Assembly (NCBI GenBank): GCA_033557465.1
Contig: CM066031.1
Location: 1,666,564,800-1,666,628,799 of the forward strand
DNA length: 64,000 nucleotides
Reading direction: 5' to 3'
From: Ichthyophis bannanicus
Taxonomy: Eukaryota > Chordata > Amphibia > Gymnophiona > Ichthyophiidae
Shown here: positions 10,700 to 22,605 of the stretch, in pieces
Numbering within the stretch: position 1 is the stretch's first letter
How the letters are laid out: each line of letters opens with the position of its first letter
The notes under the pieces: model-generated
The model's database searches: none
Seen by the model: only the letters and a program-made list of their open reading frames with translations
What the model was told of the DNA's origin: nothing
Position numbers and translations under genes: made by a program

Positions 10700-13600
10700 A
10701 CCGAGGCTCTTAAGCTTTGGCAATCTCCCTCGACCTAACAGTTGCCTTTGACCTTGTAGATCACAACCTCCTCCTTTCACGCCTTTATGATGTGTGCCTT
10801 CGGGGCATTGTCCTTTCCTGGTTCACCTCTTTTCTTCACAAACGTTCATACCAAATTCTCTAGCAAAACACTTCCACATCTTACTACCTCCCCTGTGGGG
10901 TTCCACAAGGATCGGCTCTATCACTCCTCCTTTCCAATATCTTCCTCAGTCCCCTAGCCACTCTCATCTAGTCTTTGGGCATTACCTTTATATATATATG
11001 CAGATAACATCTTACTTCTCACCTGCCTCAACAGTGTATCCCCAGATCTCTCCATAGTCAATACCGCATTAGACTATTTCAGCCTGGCTTCACAATAATG
11101 CTCTGAAGCTCAACCCCGCCAAGACCACTGTAACTTGGATTACAGGCTCCAAGACTTCTCCTACTCTGGACCCCTCCCTAGGCTCATCTCCCATTGCACT
11201 ACACCCCTCCTTCAAATACCTCGGGATACATATTGATTCAGAACTCTGTCTCCACTCATATCTCTCATTTAACTCAATCTTCCTTTTTTGCTCTTCACAG
11301 AATTCGGGCCCTTCGCCCCTTCTTTGATCAGGCAGTCCTGACCACTCTCCTCCTTAGTACTGTAACCCAGGGGTTAAATTTGGTGCTTGCGCTGGGGTGG
11401 GTAACTGGTTTGAATGGTTGTTAATTGTGCTTGATGGTTTGGAATCCTGAGTGAATATTGATGTGCAGGTTGTTTAAATTGGACAAAGTTATAGGTAATT
11501 TTCTGGAGGAAAATGTATAGCGTCTAAAGTAATGTATTAATTGGAAATTGGAAATAGTGGGATAGGTTAGTTAGATAAGCTAAGTGGAATTATAGGTTTT
11601 GAATTAGTTTGGAAAGATTTTGGTGTGTAAACCTTTCAAATTAAGGTTGTGCCATTCACTTTATTGAGGAATTACAGTTGGAAATAAAACTGATTTTTCT
11701 TTGCAAAAGTTAGAACATGCTTTAATGACTGATTTACATATTCCTAGAGCATGCTTATGATTGGCTAGTGGCTCTAGTGTGGAAATTAGTATTGTCAAAA
11801 GAGTCACTGTAACCGTGACAACAGGAAAGTATACTGTGCATATTCTTAAAGCCTGTTTGTAATTGGTTAGCAGCTCTAATATGGAAATTGGTGATGTAAA
11901 AAGAGTCATGGTAACCTTGACAACCACAAAAAAAGTTATTGTTGAAAAAGAGAGAAGAGCTTAAAAACTGTAACAGAAAAGCAGAAGTGAGTTGTGCTAT
12001 GCTAGAAAGATGAGCTGTTTATTCCAGTAAAGAGGTACAAATAGATGAAGAATTGTTTCCAGAGAGAAATTGTTGCTGAAACTTTAGGAAGTCAGGCAAA
12101 GTGAATGACAGCCCTGATTTTTCTGTGGCACTGGACTATACTTATAGAGAAGTATTGTCAGATAATAAAGTAAGTGACACTGTTTATAAATTCCAGGAGA
12201 GCTCTCTTGAATAGGGAGGCTGAGAGGAAGTAGCAGTGTCTATGAAGTGCCTTGCTATTTAGTAGCTTACAGTATGTGGTGCTGGAAATTCTTAAGTAAT
12301 AAGATACTTGCACAGTGAGTGACCAATGTCACTGTAGCAGAAGAGAAATGCCTGGAGCCATAGAAGGTAATTGATGAAGGAAGGCATTATTTAGAAAAAG
12401 GGAATTCATAAGTAAAGCTCAAGTAAAGCTTAGGGAAATACAGTAAAGATTAGACTTTTCTATTCAGGGACTTGAATTATATTTTGATTTACTTAGACAG
12501 TTAGGGATTTATATAGAATAATTTCACAGTGTTTGCTCGATGGTTGATAAGTTAGATAGGGTTTTGTATTTTTGATTTGTTTAAAGTTAGGTAGTAGGTT
12601 GGAGATTAAGAAGACTACCGTCAGCTGAGCAGCAGTGATATTTCCACTAACAGGAGCTCCCAACAAAAGAATTCCAAAATCATCAAACGACATAAGACAA
12701 TTCTACAACCACAGATGCCAAACAACTGCTGAAACTACAAAGAGCTAAGTGTTCATAAAGACTGTGTTTAGAGAGAACAAGGACAATTGATACTTACCTG
12801 AGAAAAGAAAACTGATAAAAGTGATGTTCTGAACGTTTCTCTAGAGATAAAAGTGATACAAATGTTCAAGTTGTAAGAAACCAAACTAGAAAATTGTTAT
12901 ATAGAAATTAGGAAGAAGGAAAGAAAAGGAATACTACTACTTATCGGATGTGTTATTCAGAAATGTTAACCTTCGATAGACGAATATCACACTTGATTTT
13001 TGTTTTTCCTCTTTTGCATTTAATGGAGAAATGTTCTATAATAAAATGTACAATGAGTACTAAAAAGTAAGATGTTGAATACAAAGTAACTTAAATCTAT
13101 TATTAATCTAACCATCTATAATAAAAAATAAAATTGATATATTTACCACTTGGAACCCGAGTTCTAAGAATTCTTTTAGTTTAATTCCTTTACTTAACTT
13201 TGAGCAAAGTGAACGAGGTTAGTTTTATTTTTGTGCCTCGTTGTCTGAGTTTACTCCACCTCTTGGCCATGACTACTACCATCATATTTAGGGGTGGAGG
13301 CGGACTCAGACGCAGCGGTGTCACAGTACAGTCATCACCCAAATTGACTACTGCAATGTCATCTTCCCCAGACTCCCACAACACTAAATTGAAACATCTC
13401 CAAACAATACAAAACACTGCTATCCGTATTCTCGCCCACACCAGGAAGTATGACCACATCACACGCCTACTGGCTCCCCATTCCCCAGAGGATACAATTC
13501 AAAATCCTTACACTCACACTCAACGCCCTTCACAACCATGCATCTCATTACCTGTCCTCTTTGACCACCACCCCCTACAAACCCCAAAGATGTCTCAGAT

Positions 13601-14250
13601 CTCTGCATGACAATCATTTAGTCCTATTCTCCCCGTCGCGCACAAGGTGCGATTCCACTCACTCTCTGCTTTTTTTTCTACATCACACCCACCTTATGGA
13701 ACTGCCTCTCCTCCCGGCTATAACTGGAGGCATCTTTCCCCAAATTCAAGAAACTTACTGGACCTGTCACCGGAAATAACACGGAGAAATCAAGCAACAC
13801 GCAACAGAGCCTTTTCCATGTATGTGTCTGATCTCTGGAATGCACTCCCTAATAACCTCAGAGAATTGCATGACCTAACAGCCTTCCGGAAGGAACTCAA
13901 AAACATTTTTGTTCAAAGAACACTTTAAAGAATAACTGATATGACACTAGATGACACTAAAGCCTCCAAATCCCCAACAATGTCCCACCCTACTCCTCTC
14001 TACACTTCCCAAACAAAACAAGATTTCTCCTGCACAACTCTATGCTCCAAACAGACTGAGGACATTGTTAGTTATGTTTATCAAACCTAAATCCAAGCAG
14101 CCTAATTTGTTGTCATGTTGCTGTTTATTGATTTTCATTTCTAAATGTAATCATTCTATGTAACACAGTTCTTGCTTTTTGTTATATGTAAACCGCTTGG
14201 TTTCCCAGATAAAGCGATAGAGAAAAACTGAGAAATAAATAAATAAGAAC
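10700..14250 (+). mobile_element. L2-group LINE split by a solo LTR
   Basis: Left part (10700-11360): RT remnants with FDLVDHNLLLSRL, a CGVPQGSAL block and a degraded YADD region. Right part (13326-14250): IDYCNVIF, HITRLLAPHS-type text, then LWNALPNN and LTAFRKELKNIF before the natural stop near 13926. The 3' UTR ends with AAACCGCTTGG and a TAAATAAATA tail. The two halves are collinear if the 11361-13325 insertion is removed. Stops and frameshifts are present throughout. Confidence 0.82.
11361..13325. mobile_element. Probable solo LTR, 1965 bp
   Basis: It begins TGTAACCC and ends GTGTCACA, the TG...CA termini expected of an LTR. It is flanked by a GTAC direct repeat (11357-11360 and 13326-13329). 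It splits a LINE coding region exactly between codons that are contiguous in relatives (the text resumes with ACAGTCATCACCCAAATTG). AATAAAA signals occur near 13041 and 13120. No long frame, gag or pol is seen. Orientation and superfamily are not determined. Confidence 0.65.
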
Positions 14251-14480
14251 CGCCTTAAAACTCACCTTTTTATCAAAGCATATGGCACAGACCCCACCTA
14301 GTGAGATGCAGTTCAATCACCGTGTCCCTCGTCTGTATCACTGTCTTTCTGGTCTCCTCCTTCCTGTCGATGGATGGAGTTCCTTTTCCTGTTCATATGT
14401 ATTTGATTTTATTGTAAACCGCACTGTCTGCCTAGACAAAGGCAGTATATCAAATCCCAATAAACCATCAGAAAGCTATT
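14251..14480 (+). mobile_element. Second L2-group LINE 3' end
   Basis: A LINE C-terminal end (LKTHLFIKA) is followed by a 3' UTR with TTTTATTGTAAACCGC and AATAAACC. It lies head to tail behind the previous LINE, which ends in TAAATAAATAAG. It is a severely 5'-truncated insertion. Confidence 0.65.
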
Positions 14481-15536
14481 GCAGAGGAAAGCAAGCTGGG
14501 AATACTAGGACTGTGTACAGACTCACAAAGAGATACTGGGGTATTCTAACGGTGGGGTTTGAGGGACAAGCAAGGAAATGTCAGAAACACCGCCGCTGGA
14601 TTGTTTTCTTGGAATAAGGTCAGGGAAATGTAACAAATATTAAGGATGGGCCTATTCCAAGCAAAGATGATTGTCCCATATACGAGTTTACTATGGGACT
14701 GAAGCAGAAACCTTGCGCTAAAGCCCACTGCTTAAAGCTCTAGTGCAGGGTTTCATAGCACAAGTTTAACGCTGACCTTTGCGCAGCGATGCTATAAGTA
14801 TAAGCAAACAGCATGCAAATTAACAACATGCAAAAAAGTTAGCGTTAAACCAGAAGAGCAAGCCAAACAAACGCGCACATGTGTCTGTTAGCAGCCTCTC
14901 TATGCTGTGCAAGTTTTTGGTATTCTGTCCCAAGAAAGGGTCATCTGAGGTGAAGTTTGACACCTGATCCAGGCATCCAGGAAGGTCCTTGATACAGCGT
15001 TAGTGGGCCGGTGCTGCCCTGGACACCAACCCTCTAACAGAAACAAAACCATTGGTGGCCCCATAGATCCCGATTCCCCCTCCCCTTCCCTCCCATCTCA
15101 TCTCATAAAAATCCATCAGTGGTCCCATAGGCCCTAATCCCCCTCTCCCAGAAAAATCATTCTTAGCCCATGGGGCTCAATGCAATACCCCCATTCCCAC
15201 CTCACTAAAATCATTGGTGTCCTGTGGGCCTCCATTAACCCTTCCCCTGCCCCCCTCCCCACAGTACCTTTTGTAGAATGGGAGTAGGGGCAATGCTTAC
15301 ATGTTCTTACCCACTGCCATTTTTGCAAAATGGTGGCACGTGACCCCAAGCGGCACATCCCATGATGCACCATGGGGGATGGTCAGTCTGCTAAACAAAG
15401 ATTTTTTTCTTATTTGGCAGACAGGGCCCTCCCCTTCCCCCCCCCCAGGTGGTTCATCCCCCAGATGCACTGCATGGGATCAGTTGGGGCAGGTTGATAG
15501 AAACATGTAGGCATTGTGCACAATTGGTTTTTCAGC
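14481..15536. other. Unassigned, with degenerate tandem units
   Basis: No gene is recognisable. Between about 15045 and 15245 a unit of roughly 65-75 bases is repeated about three times with divergence. Each repeat has an AAAATCATT- or AAACCATTGGTG-like start, a CCCATAGG/CCCATGGGG block and a C-rich end. Confidence 0.55.
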
Positions 15537-15549
15537 ACTTTGCATGCCC

Positions 15550-15680
15550 GCTGCACTGAAATTTTGCGTGGTGGTTTTTCTGGTGATTTTCCTGCACTAG
15601 CTTGCTTTCTGCATCGACGAGCAAGCCTAGCAAAGGAAAAGTGTCAGAAAAACCACCACGCAAAATTGCAGTGCAGTATG
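15550..15680. repeat. Hairpin-forming inverted repeat
   Basis: The arm around TTTTGCGTGGTGGTTTTTCTG (15563-15583) is matched in reverse complement around CAGAAAAACCACCACGCAAA (15645-15665), with flanking GCAGTG complementarity. It is probably the core of a small MITE. Confidence 0.75.
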
Positions 15681-15689
15681 ATAACAAAT

Positions 15690-15795
15690 TAGGCTGCTTG
15701 GATTTAGGTTTGATAAATATAACTAACAATGTCCTCACTTAGTTTGTTTGGAGCACAGAGTTGTGCAGGAGAAATCTTGTTATTAAAAGCATTAT
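15690..15795 (-). mobile_element. LINE 3' UTR fragment
   Basis: This is the reverse complement of about 14020-14120 in the 3' UTR of the LINE at 10.7-14.25 kb, sharing ACATTGTTAGTTAT, ATCCAAGCAGCCTAATTTG and AGATTTCTCCTGCACAACTC. It is a second tiny fragment of the same family. Confidence 0.75.
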
Positions 15796-17089
15796 ATCTG
15801 TTGGCCTATTGCATTGCTAAATGCAAAGCACCATTTATAGTTGCTAAAGATTTAATGATGCCTTCAATACCCGATGCCTGTGGTTCAGTCTTGGGTGACA
15901 GAGCTGCCAAGAAAATTACTGTCTCTTCTAGAATTACCAATATTACAGAAGACATTGAATCCCCAATGGATTGCAAGAGGAACGGTACCAGTCTGGTTTG
16001 ACAGGTGACTGGATGACTCGATTGACACTTCTATTATATCTATTATAGTTCTTATTGTGTATATGCACTATTCCTATGAAAGGGCCTTTCATAAAGATTT
16101 ACTGAGCAGTGAAGAACTGCCACAAAATACAACCGGTGCTGAAACTTTAATGTTTTTCAAAAATACATGGTAGGACATGGACTGCAATGGGACCACTGCA
16201 TTGGAATTTGCATTGACAAAGAGACCGCTATGACATTCGGTTGCACCAGGGGCTCAAGCAACACGCTGCTTTTTATTTTATCAATTAACTTTATTGGCAC
16301 TTGAAATCCTGTCCTTCATACAATCAACAAAGCAATTACTTAAAATTCAATAAACAGAAAAAAATACATAATCATATTTGTAAAATCAACTCTCCATTAT
16401 CAGTCTTTCCCTTTCCCCAAACACCTGGATGAATAACCACAACTTCACTAATTTATGGAATTGCTGATAACGCGACTCTTCTCTAGTCTTCATTCATGGA
16501 TAGGTATTAGCAGCCAAGAAATTATCTCCAGTGCTTAATGAATTCCTCATTATAGCTGGTGGATTATGAATTCTGAGCAAGGAGTTGTAGTCAACTATAA
16601 GATCTTTTCTGCAGTTGAAATTGGGGCTAATCACCATCATTTATTTTTACATCCTACAGTGCATTGGTTTTTCTATGGGAAAGTACTAGAGTGTATGAAT
16701 CGCAACATGAAAGTGAAGCCTTTTTGTTCTAGAAGTTTCCTATGGCAGATTACTTTCAGTATTCACAATTGCTAACCAGGTTGCATATCCGGTCACATCA
16801 GTAAATTAAACCTGACTATGGCATTGTTTCCAGTGTATTTGAACTAGCTGATAAGATCGCAGCATTTAAAAATTCTGTAAAGAAATGGTCAGGTGCAATT
16901 GTTTTGACATGTTTCCGTCTTCAAATTGATGGCTATCGATGAAGCAAAGGTTTTGCTCTCACTCTATAATCATCAGATCTCATTGTATCTGAGCTTCACT
17001 CTCCAAAAATTGGAAGAGTATCAGCTCTCTGACTGATCTAAATAAAGGAAAGCAATGGATTCATGACCCATTCTCATATAGATATATAT
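15796..17089. other. No recognisable feature
   Basis: This is AT-rich sequence without element ends I can define. Open frames are below 100 codons and show no motif. Confidence 0.55.
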
Positions 17090-17215
17090 TGTCATGAGCT
17101 AGACAGCACTAAGCCTGAAACATTAAAGAGTAACATAAAAGAAGAGCTTATCTGTCATGAGGTAGATAGTACAGACCCTGAAATATTAGGGAGTAATATA
17201 AAAGAAGAGCTTACC
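17090..17215 (+). repeat. Two 63-bp in-frame units at the LTR start
   Basis: Units 17090-17152 and 17153-17215 both begin TGTCATGAG and end with AAAGAAGAGCTTA plus two bases. Each is exactly 21 codons, so the duplication keeps the reading frame and copies the LTR terminus itself. Confidence 0.9.
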
Positions 17216-18310
17216 TTACAGCCACTTGGGCAGTTGCAGCATTCACAATGCAGAGAGGCAGGGAAAAGGGAAACAAACTTTCCTCATGGCTTTAGTGACG
17301 CAGTAAGAATTCAGGGTTCCAATCAGGCTCACCTGAAGCCAGACTCACGTTCTACGTTTGATGAGCAGAGAGATAAAAACAGGTGGGAAAGCCCACAGAG
17401 CAGGCTGGAAACCGAGCAAGAGCTCAGGCTGGAAACCGAGCAAGAGTTCAGGCTGGAAATTGAGCGAGAGCTCAAGCTGGAACTTGAGAGAGACGGAGAG
17501 CTCAAGCAGGAGCCTGGACTAGGGCTGGAGCAGGAGTTTGAGTTTGAGGAGGAAAGCAGAGACCAAAGGAAGTCTGACTGCAGTTCCAGGCAGGCTTGGA
17601 GAGCTAGGACTGAAGTGCAGCCCAGGAGTTTGAGAGGTCAGTCTCAGCGAGAAGGTGAGACAAGAACTCCAAAGCAGTTACAGAAAGACACGTTGCCTTG
17701 GAGAACCAGGGCTGAAGAAAGGCAGGCTGATAAACCCGAGAGAGCTAAGAAAGACAGTGACAAAGTCTTCCCAGCCAGAGGGGTCCTTGTACCGAGGCAA
17801 ACAGCCAAGCCAACAGAGAGCAAAGGTCACATCCAGGGAGGCTCACTGAAGGCAGGAAGTGAGTTTTATTCAGCTAAACACAGTAACCGGTGTTCACAGA
17901 GGAAAGCAGTGTGCAAGGCAGAGAGAAAGCCTTGGCTGGAAGCAGAAGGGCTTGAAACCATCTTCTCAACGGAAAGAGATAAGTACCCTGTCTTTGGTAA
18001 AGGGAGAGAAGTGGGTCCCCGGGGGAGAAGCCAGGCTTACAACAGGCTAGAGAATCCTTACTGGCAGAAGACGTGGGAGGCAATCCCCAGCACAGCCCCT
18101 GCTATCTGTGACACCCAAAAGCAGCTCCAACTCACAGCAGCTGAAATTTCCCAAGGGCAAGGCTCGGAGAGCAGCTTCACAGGGGCTCAGTGCCCATACA
18201 CAGGACCAGGTCCTGGCCCTATGCAGTGGGAAAGCTATAGCCCAGAAAACATCCCTGAGCCCATGGAATGTGCTTTAGGTATAGCTGATGGCATAGAGTC
18301 TCTCTGTTAA
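17090..18310 (+). CDS. LTR-encoded protein of unknown function, family A (406 codons from the LTR start)
   Basis: The frame is open from the first LTR base (TGT CAT GAG, Cys-His-Glu) to a TAA stop at 18308-18310. An ATG at 17063 lies upstream in flanking DNA and adds nine codons, so the natural start is unknown. The N-terminus is a 21-residue direct repeat (each copy starts CHE and ends NIKEEL). Residues around 105-145 form Glu/Leu-rich octads (RLETEQEL, RLETEQEF, RLEIEREL) likely to be helical. The middle is rich in Arg, Gln, Glu and Lys with little hydrophobic core. The C-terminus is MECALGIADGIESLC. The LTR protein frame at 62642 has matching ends and a partly matching middle (FP...QG...L.P.S). 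No signal peptide, membrane segment or known domain is seen. The function is unknown, and expression is not shown. Confidence 0.6.
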   Translation, partial: CHELDSTKPETLKSNIKEELICHEVDSTDPEILGSNIKEELTLQPLGQLQHSQCREAGKRETNFPHGFSDAVRIQGSNQAHLKPDSRSTFDEQRDKNRWESPQSRLETEQELRLETEQEFRLEIERELKLELERDGELKQEPGLGLEQEFEFEEESRDQRKSDCSSRQAWRARTEVQPRSLRGQSQREGETRTPKQLQKDTLPWRTRAEERQADKPERAKKDSDKVFPARGVLVPRQTAKPTESKGHIQGGSLKAGSEFYSAKHSNRCSQRKAVCKAERKPWLEAEGLETIFSTERDKYPVFGKGREVGPRGRSQAYNRLENPYWQKTWEAIPSTAPAICDTQKQLQLTAAEISQGQGSESSFTGAQCPYTGPGPGPMQWESYSPENIPEPMECALGIADGIESLC

Positions 18311-18583
18311 GAAAGGAGAAAGAAAAGAATTGTGTTTTACACATTTTTGAATGTGATGGACTTTATTTTCTGGAAAGAAGCATAATTATTATTTGTTAAG
18401 AATCCTTTGCACCGGTGAAGCAACCGTTTCTTTTGTGTTGTCCTTATTTGAAGACATCCTCAAGGGAAAGGGCATAAAACCCAACCTTAATTTTCACTCT
18501 GGACACGACTGCAGTGTGTTTATTTCCACAACTTCAGGCTATGCCCAGGTCTAGGCAACCGCCTAAGACCGGCATAGTCTCAC

Positions 18584-18631
<48 letters not shown>
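18584..18631. repeat. (TA)n(GA)n microsatellite
   Basis: A TA tract at about 18584-18598 passes directly into an AG tract to about 18631. Confidence 0.97.
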
Positions 18632-18635
<4 letters not shown>

Positions 18636-19124
18636 GCCATTGTCTTGTCATTAAATGACAAGTTGCTGGAGTTATCACGTGATGAAGGTCTGAAATAGCA
18701 AGTTCACTCTGTCACTTTACTTACTTTCTGGATGAATATCAATAAAAAATAGTCAGAACTTAGTAAATTTTCAGCAAATCCCTACTCCACTGTACTTACC
18801 TTTGTGAATGTGGATTTTCTGCACCTAAATCTAAATATCGAAACTGACTAAGCATCAGAAAGATGCTCTAAATATCTTTCTCTAATATTTATCCAAGTAT
18901 AGTTCCGTTTATGTTGGCGTGACAAAGAAATGTCATTAGGAGACTGATAAGCTGGAGAGAGTCCTTTACTACTCATTACTCTAGAAAGGATTCTCTCACT
19001 CCCCCATTTCTCCCACCAACCCTCTCATTGATTTCATGGGTCAGCCATGCAGCCAGAACACATAATTTTCCAAAGGTAGCTTGCGAGTTGAGAACCACTG
19101 ATCTATTGTAAACGTCATGAGGTC
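18632..19124. other. No recognisable feature
   Basis: I see no element ends, coding frame or strong repeat here. Confidence 0.55.
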
Positions 19125-19330
19125 AGTTCCCACTGGGGCACGTCTGGTCCGTCCAGATGTCCAAAATTTGGATGGGACGGTCCTGTACCCAATTCTGATC
19201 CCATGGAGGCTAGACATCCCCATGGGATCAGAATTGGGTGAATGGGCAGGCCATGCCCCGATTCTGAGGGCCCGGCTGTCCAGCCCATTTCCTGCACAAT
19301 GCAGCCGCACACACGTACTCATAGTGTCAT
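19125..19330. repeat. Hairpin segment of a MITE family shared with 22.4 kb
   Basis: CCCAATTCTGATCCCATGG (19188-19206) is followed by its reverse complement (19218-19236) around a short loop. A related hairpin (GATTCTGATCCCGTGGGG with its complement) lies at 22480-22530, with the same AGAC...CCC centre. It is non-coding. Confidence 0.75.
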
Positions 19331-19678
19331 ACTGGGGGGACAGTTTTGTAAAAGTCACAGAAATGGCTTTGAAAATTGCAGTCCCCAAAGGCTCTTGTAT
19401 TTTTACCTGTTGTGCCGGAGGGCTAAAGGGGTAAAAATAGCACATGGACTTTTAAACCTCATAACCACCATTTTCATAAGGGTGTGCACGGCCAAAAAAG
19501 GTTCAGTTCATGCTCGCTTAAAATTAATTTTCCCCCATTTTGGGCATTTTTCATGTTCATTTGATCTATTTGCTTTTTACGAGTGCCTTGTATGCACACA
19601 GAAGATCTTAAAAATGTGCACAGTGTGGCTCTCATTTCATAGGTATATGCATGTATAATCAATTTGCACACACTTTGA

Positions 19679-20130
19679 GGGGATCATCTTCAATAGTGTT
19701 TAGCCGGTTTGCAGGATCTGCTAACTGCCTAAACTGTGGCAAGCCCGATAGTCAAGAGGCAATATTCGGCTGGTGCTGCTGAATATCCCCCCAGACTGCA
19801 GAAAAAAATGCCCGATTAAAACTGGGACAGTGTGTGGGCAGATCTTGGGTGGCCCCAGAACCTATCCGGGTAGCAGCAATATGCAGCCACTAACCAGATA
19901 TCTAAAATGGGTGGAGTTAGGACAGGTCACCCATTTTATCTGACTAGTGCTTTCCAGTTAGTGGCTGCATATTGCTGCTAAACAGATTGCAACAATGCTG
20001 CCCAATGAAACCAGATATTCAGCACTGGGTGCCGGTAGACTATGGTGCTGACTATCCAGATAGAATTATAACAGTGGCAGCCAGGCGCTTTAAAAGTGCT
20101 GTCAGCCCCTACATTTTTGGGCACCCAAAC
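19679..20130. mobile_element. Palindromic MITE-like element
   Basis: The blocks AGCAGCAATATGCAGCCACTAAC (about 19871-19893) and their complement (about 19955-19977) flank a core around GGGTGGAGTTAGG. Outer sequences mention ATATTCAGC and its complement, a theme also present at 38.1-38.35 kb. The exact termini are unclear. Confidence 0.6.
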
Positions 20131-21962
20131 AAACTGAATATGCACTCACAAATGAGCACCCCTGTTTCTTACCATAAGTTACACATAACTCCGTCATCTC
20201 ACAGTATGGCATTCATTTAGCCAGGCTAACGAGGTAATTTTCTGATATTTTAATGCTTTGAAAAATCTCCCTTCCTAATTTAAACTATTCCATTTCCTTT
20301 CCAGTATACTCATAAGAATCACTAGATATAAACAGATAGAATTTTTTGATGAGGTACCACATAGATGTATTCCGTTTGAAAGGCGCTGCTGATCATTTCG
20401 GTCCAGCACAGAAAGAGTCAAGCATTAGGGCACTTTGGAGAGTTTGGGTAATGCCACTTCTTTGCAATGTACTCCTGGTTGCCCCAAGCACCATCAGTTA
20501 GTGGAAAGGTTTATGTAAATAATTGATGTTGCCCATACCCTCTAAAGTGCCTATTATAATAGTTCTGTGTGCACAAGACCCTTTTTAGGAGTTGGCAGCT
20601 GGGATTCAGCCATCACTTATGGTTTCTTTAGAGTAGGGACTGTAAGTGGTCTGTGAGTGATAGTTCGTCGGCATTGTGGGATGGAATGTTAATGTTGGTT
20701 TATGACCCAAAAGGCAGGTAAATAGCTTTTTATTAGTGAAATTGATTCACAAGCTCACATGTAATCATTGTACTGCTTAAATTCTCCTATACAGATAGAA
20801 AGGGCAAAGGGTATAGCTTCAGGAGACAAACATGGCAGCTATGCCTGATGCCACTGTCTTAGACAAACCAGGAATGCATAAAAAAATGGTCCACCAAAAG
20901 CAAGGCATATGATCACGCCAGGAAAACTACTTATGATACTCCAAAGTTATGGAAGCATATGACAATTGGTCGCTGCATTTTTTTGTGAGCATTCACCATT
21001 GATTTTACATTTTGGATTGATTTTGCCATAACTCTTTATCCCTCTTCTGGCATTATGGAGTGAATTGTCAAAGAGCCACAGTGGCAAGACAGCTGGCTAT
21101 TGTGATGTCCAGCATCGGGCGGGGCACCGCAGTCATGGGTTTTGCCGGCTCTCGCATGTCCACTCCACTCCCGGATGTCGCAATCCAGTCCTGGTTTTGT
21201 AGAACTCCAACAAACAGTTTGTCTTAACCCATCTATCATTCGGAGCGTACTCAGACCAGGGGAACGTCCCACAAAAGTCCAAGACTTAGGACAGCGTGTT
21301 CTGTGCAGCCGCTCTGGAATGAGTCATGGTTTCAGACACTTCCCAACAGTACAGAAGATCCATATGTCACAGCACAACTATTGCAGCAAAGTCTTTTCAC
21401 CTCTCTCTTAACATCCTCAGTTAAGAGGCGCAGCTCTCAGCTCCCTCCACTAGAAGAAACAGTTACAGTGGATCTCACAGCTCTCTTGGCTGTGAAAGCA
21501 GCCCTTCTTCCCTCCTTCCTTCAGGTTGTGCACTATCCACCTGAACCCTCCCACAGGCTGCTTCTTACAGTACCTTAAACATCCATTGGTTCAGTGGTAT
21601 CTTGTTCCCCAAACTCAATAACTTCCATAGGTTGCTCCTGGGCTTCTCCTCCCTTGCACTGCCCTTCCAACCACATGTCTGCCACACCCGAAGTTCTTGG
21701 TTGCTTATTACTAGCACAATCCACCTGTGTGTCCTCTCCTAATTGGTTCTCCTGATCCTTCCTGGGGAGGGCCTTTCTACCCCAGGGGCTTCTGGGACAT
21801 GTAGTGTGACTGAACTTGTCCACCATGTTACAGCCAACTATGTCTAGGTGAAGTTTCAGGTGCAAACTAACAAGCTAGATTGAGGATGACAATTAACCCA
21901 AAGTAGCTGGCTAAAGTTAAGCCAGCTATCCTAAAGGGTCTTCATTGCAGATAGCGTGTGGT
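20131..21962. other. No recognisable feature
   Basis: Short open frames only, with no motif. The stretch 21100-21850 is less AT-rich than its surroundings but shows no splice-like or domain structure that I can support. Confidence 0.55.
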
Positions 21963-22605
21963 TCTTGAATACAAAGGGGGTTATTCTGTGCCATGAATAG
22001 CAGGGATGGATGGCCCAATGGGATGTCCATCCCCGCTATTTGTGCCTTTCCCCGGCCACAACTAACTTCCCCGCCTGTTGTGTGGGAAGTTAGATGGGGG
22101 CAGGGAAGGGGCGGAGTCTGGGCAGTCACCGGCCCTGGATGTACAGGGCCAATTCTAATATCGGCCCTGTATGTCCAGGCTGGCGACTTATATGGGGAAG
22201 TTATTCCACCTCCAAGGTGGAATAACCTCCCCGTATATCATTTTGCGGCAGGCCCAGGGCTGACTCTGGCCTTTGGAGGTCGGATCGGGGGTCAGGCTGC
22301 AGGGAATGAGGTCCTGCAGTCAGGCAGCCGGCATCGCGGCTCTTCAATGGAACCGCAGTGCCATGGCAACATGACTCCATGGCTCCATTGAGGAGCTTTG
22401 ACTGAGTTAGCCAGGGACAGTCCTGCACTTGCAGGCTGGACTGAATTGCAGTCCCGGCCTGCACGTGCAGGACTGTTCGCGATTCTGATCCCGTGGGGCT
22501 AGACGTGCCCCATGAGATCAGAATTGCAATCCCCTCTGTATGTCTGGTTCAGACCGGTCGTACAGAGGGAATCGACGTACAGGACAGAATCGGGCCCAAA
22601 CTCTC
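21963..22605. mobile_element. Hairpin-rich MITE family (copy 1)
   Basis: A series of inverted blocks includes a perfect palindromic stem TTATTCCACCT...AGGTGGAATAA at 22200-22224, TGTACAGGGCC...GGCCCTGTATG at about 22139-22172, GCAGGCTGGACTG...CAGTCCCGGCCTGC, and the 22480-22530 hairpin. It ends ACAGAATCGGGCCC, partly inverted to the start GGGGGTTATTCTGT. A relative with the same TTATTCCAC stem lies at 49139-49750. No coding content is seen. Confidence 0.6.

Larger units (their letters stand above)
17090..18582 (+). mobile_element. Probable solo LTR (family A) with internal ORF
   Basis: It starts TGTCATGAG, the same 8 bases (TGTCATGA) that open the Gypsy LTRs at 55346 and 62642. It contains a 406-codon frame whose start and end are homologous to the frame inside those LTRs. 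The right end is placed at TCTCA (18582) because TG...CA termini are expected and TATAT occurs at both flanks, but the flanks are low-complexity, so the end is uncertain. No gag, pol or second LTR is nearby, hence solo. Confidence 0.65.
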
